IMG/VR virus record: IMGVR_UViG_3300010375_000360
Location: 1 to 40,967 of that record
Source: a virus
Length of the DNA: 40,967 nt
Strand: one strand, 5' to 3'
A program made the position numbers and the translations under genes. Positions 40,729-40,967 of this stretch are shown here, one piece after another; positions within the stretch are counted from its first letter, which is position 1; every line of letters starts with the position of its first letter. Below the pieces are notes generated by a model that was given only the letters and a program-made list of their open reading frames with translations, was not told where the DNA came from and ran no database searches.

Positions 40729-40967
40729 GCAGAATATATATACCGCATCTTAACCCTTTATTGTTCTATGATCCGAATAAGGTGCGGCCGGCCCAATATC
40801 AGACAAGGCATATAAACGAATACCAGTTTGCCGATTCGCAACCTGCATGGGTGAACCCGGCTGATTTTTGGCAACCCTGGCAGATCAGTGACACAATTAA
40901 GCTGCAGTTCACAGCCAATTACAGTGCAATACAGGTAGATGTGGTGGACGCAGTTAATTATACCGGC
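40725..40967 (+). CDS. Tail-tip protein, partial (C-terminus off the window)
   Basis: The ATG at 40725 overlaps the previous stop as ATGA. The 81 visible residues begin SRIYIPHLNPLLFYDPNKVR and continue WVNPADFWQPWQISDTIKLQ, a Trp/Pro-rich start as in tail-tip or fibre-attachment proteins. The function is inferred from position only. Confidence 0.6.
   Translation, partial: MSRIYIPHLNPLLFYDPNKVRPAQYQTRHINEYQFADSQPAWVNPADFWQPWQISDTIKLQFTANYSAIQVDVVDAVNYTG

Overview
The window joins a bacterial chromosome (about 1-5010) to the left part of an integrated tailed phage (about 5011-40967, running off the right edge). Several things point to a Bacteroidetes host, probably a Chitinophagaceae-type genome: chromosomal genes without clear Shine-Dalgarno sites, several matches to the Bacteroidetes promoter form (TTTG, 19 bases, TAnnTTTG), and proteins of Bacteroidetes type. 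The species cannot be named from the sequence alone.

Chromosomal flank (minus strand): a sigma-54-interacting AAA+ protein cut by the window edge, miaB (tRNA methylthiolation), a leucine-carboxyl-methyltransferase-type SAM enzyme, two copies of a roughly 58 bp hairpin repeat, and a DUF3800 protein. At 5010-5054 the 3' half of a tRNA-Gly(CCC) gene, with its terminator, is cut in the anticodon loop. This is the attachment site. The other att half, an integrase and lysis genes are not in the window and should lie to the right.

Phage layout: a lipoprotein gene at the att end (5.2-5.7 kb); a candidate structured small RNA (6.0-6.18 kb); an HTH/coiled-coil repressor and a divergent Cro-like gene, separated by a good repressor promoter and two 16 bp operator repeats (6.9-7.0 kb); small early genes, several of them one-helix membrane proteins (7.3-9.5 kb); a 526 bp stretch without genes, full of RNA structure and including a tRNA with a hugely expanded anticodon arm (9.47-10.0 kb); a recombination and replication module with a Rad52-like annealing protein, a YqaJ-type exonuclease, a decapeptide-repeat protein, a NinG-like protein, an HNH protein, a replication initiator, a primase-helicase and a VRR-NUC nuclease (10.8-17.1 kb); tightly overlapping small genes with unusually strong Shine-Dalgarno sites (17.1-22.3 kb); and an HTH gene followed by a palindrome with an embedded -7 element (22.3-22.7 kb).

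The late operon follows: small and large terminase, portal, scaffold-like protein, a cassette of four small genes behind a terminator, major capsid protein with a four-hairpin leader, a secreted beta-rich protein, connector proteins, tail tube, tail genes, a 1086-residue tape measure protein and two distal tail proteins. The tape measure length and the gene order indicate a temperate phage with a long non-contractile tail.

The most unusual items are the expanded tRNA and the structured RNA region around it, the palindromic late promoter, the operator pair at the immunity region, an in-frame amber codon in an otherwise intact HTH-like gene, and a frame-offset gene pair just before the tape measure.
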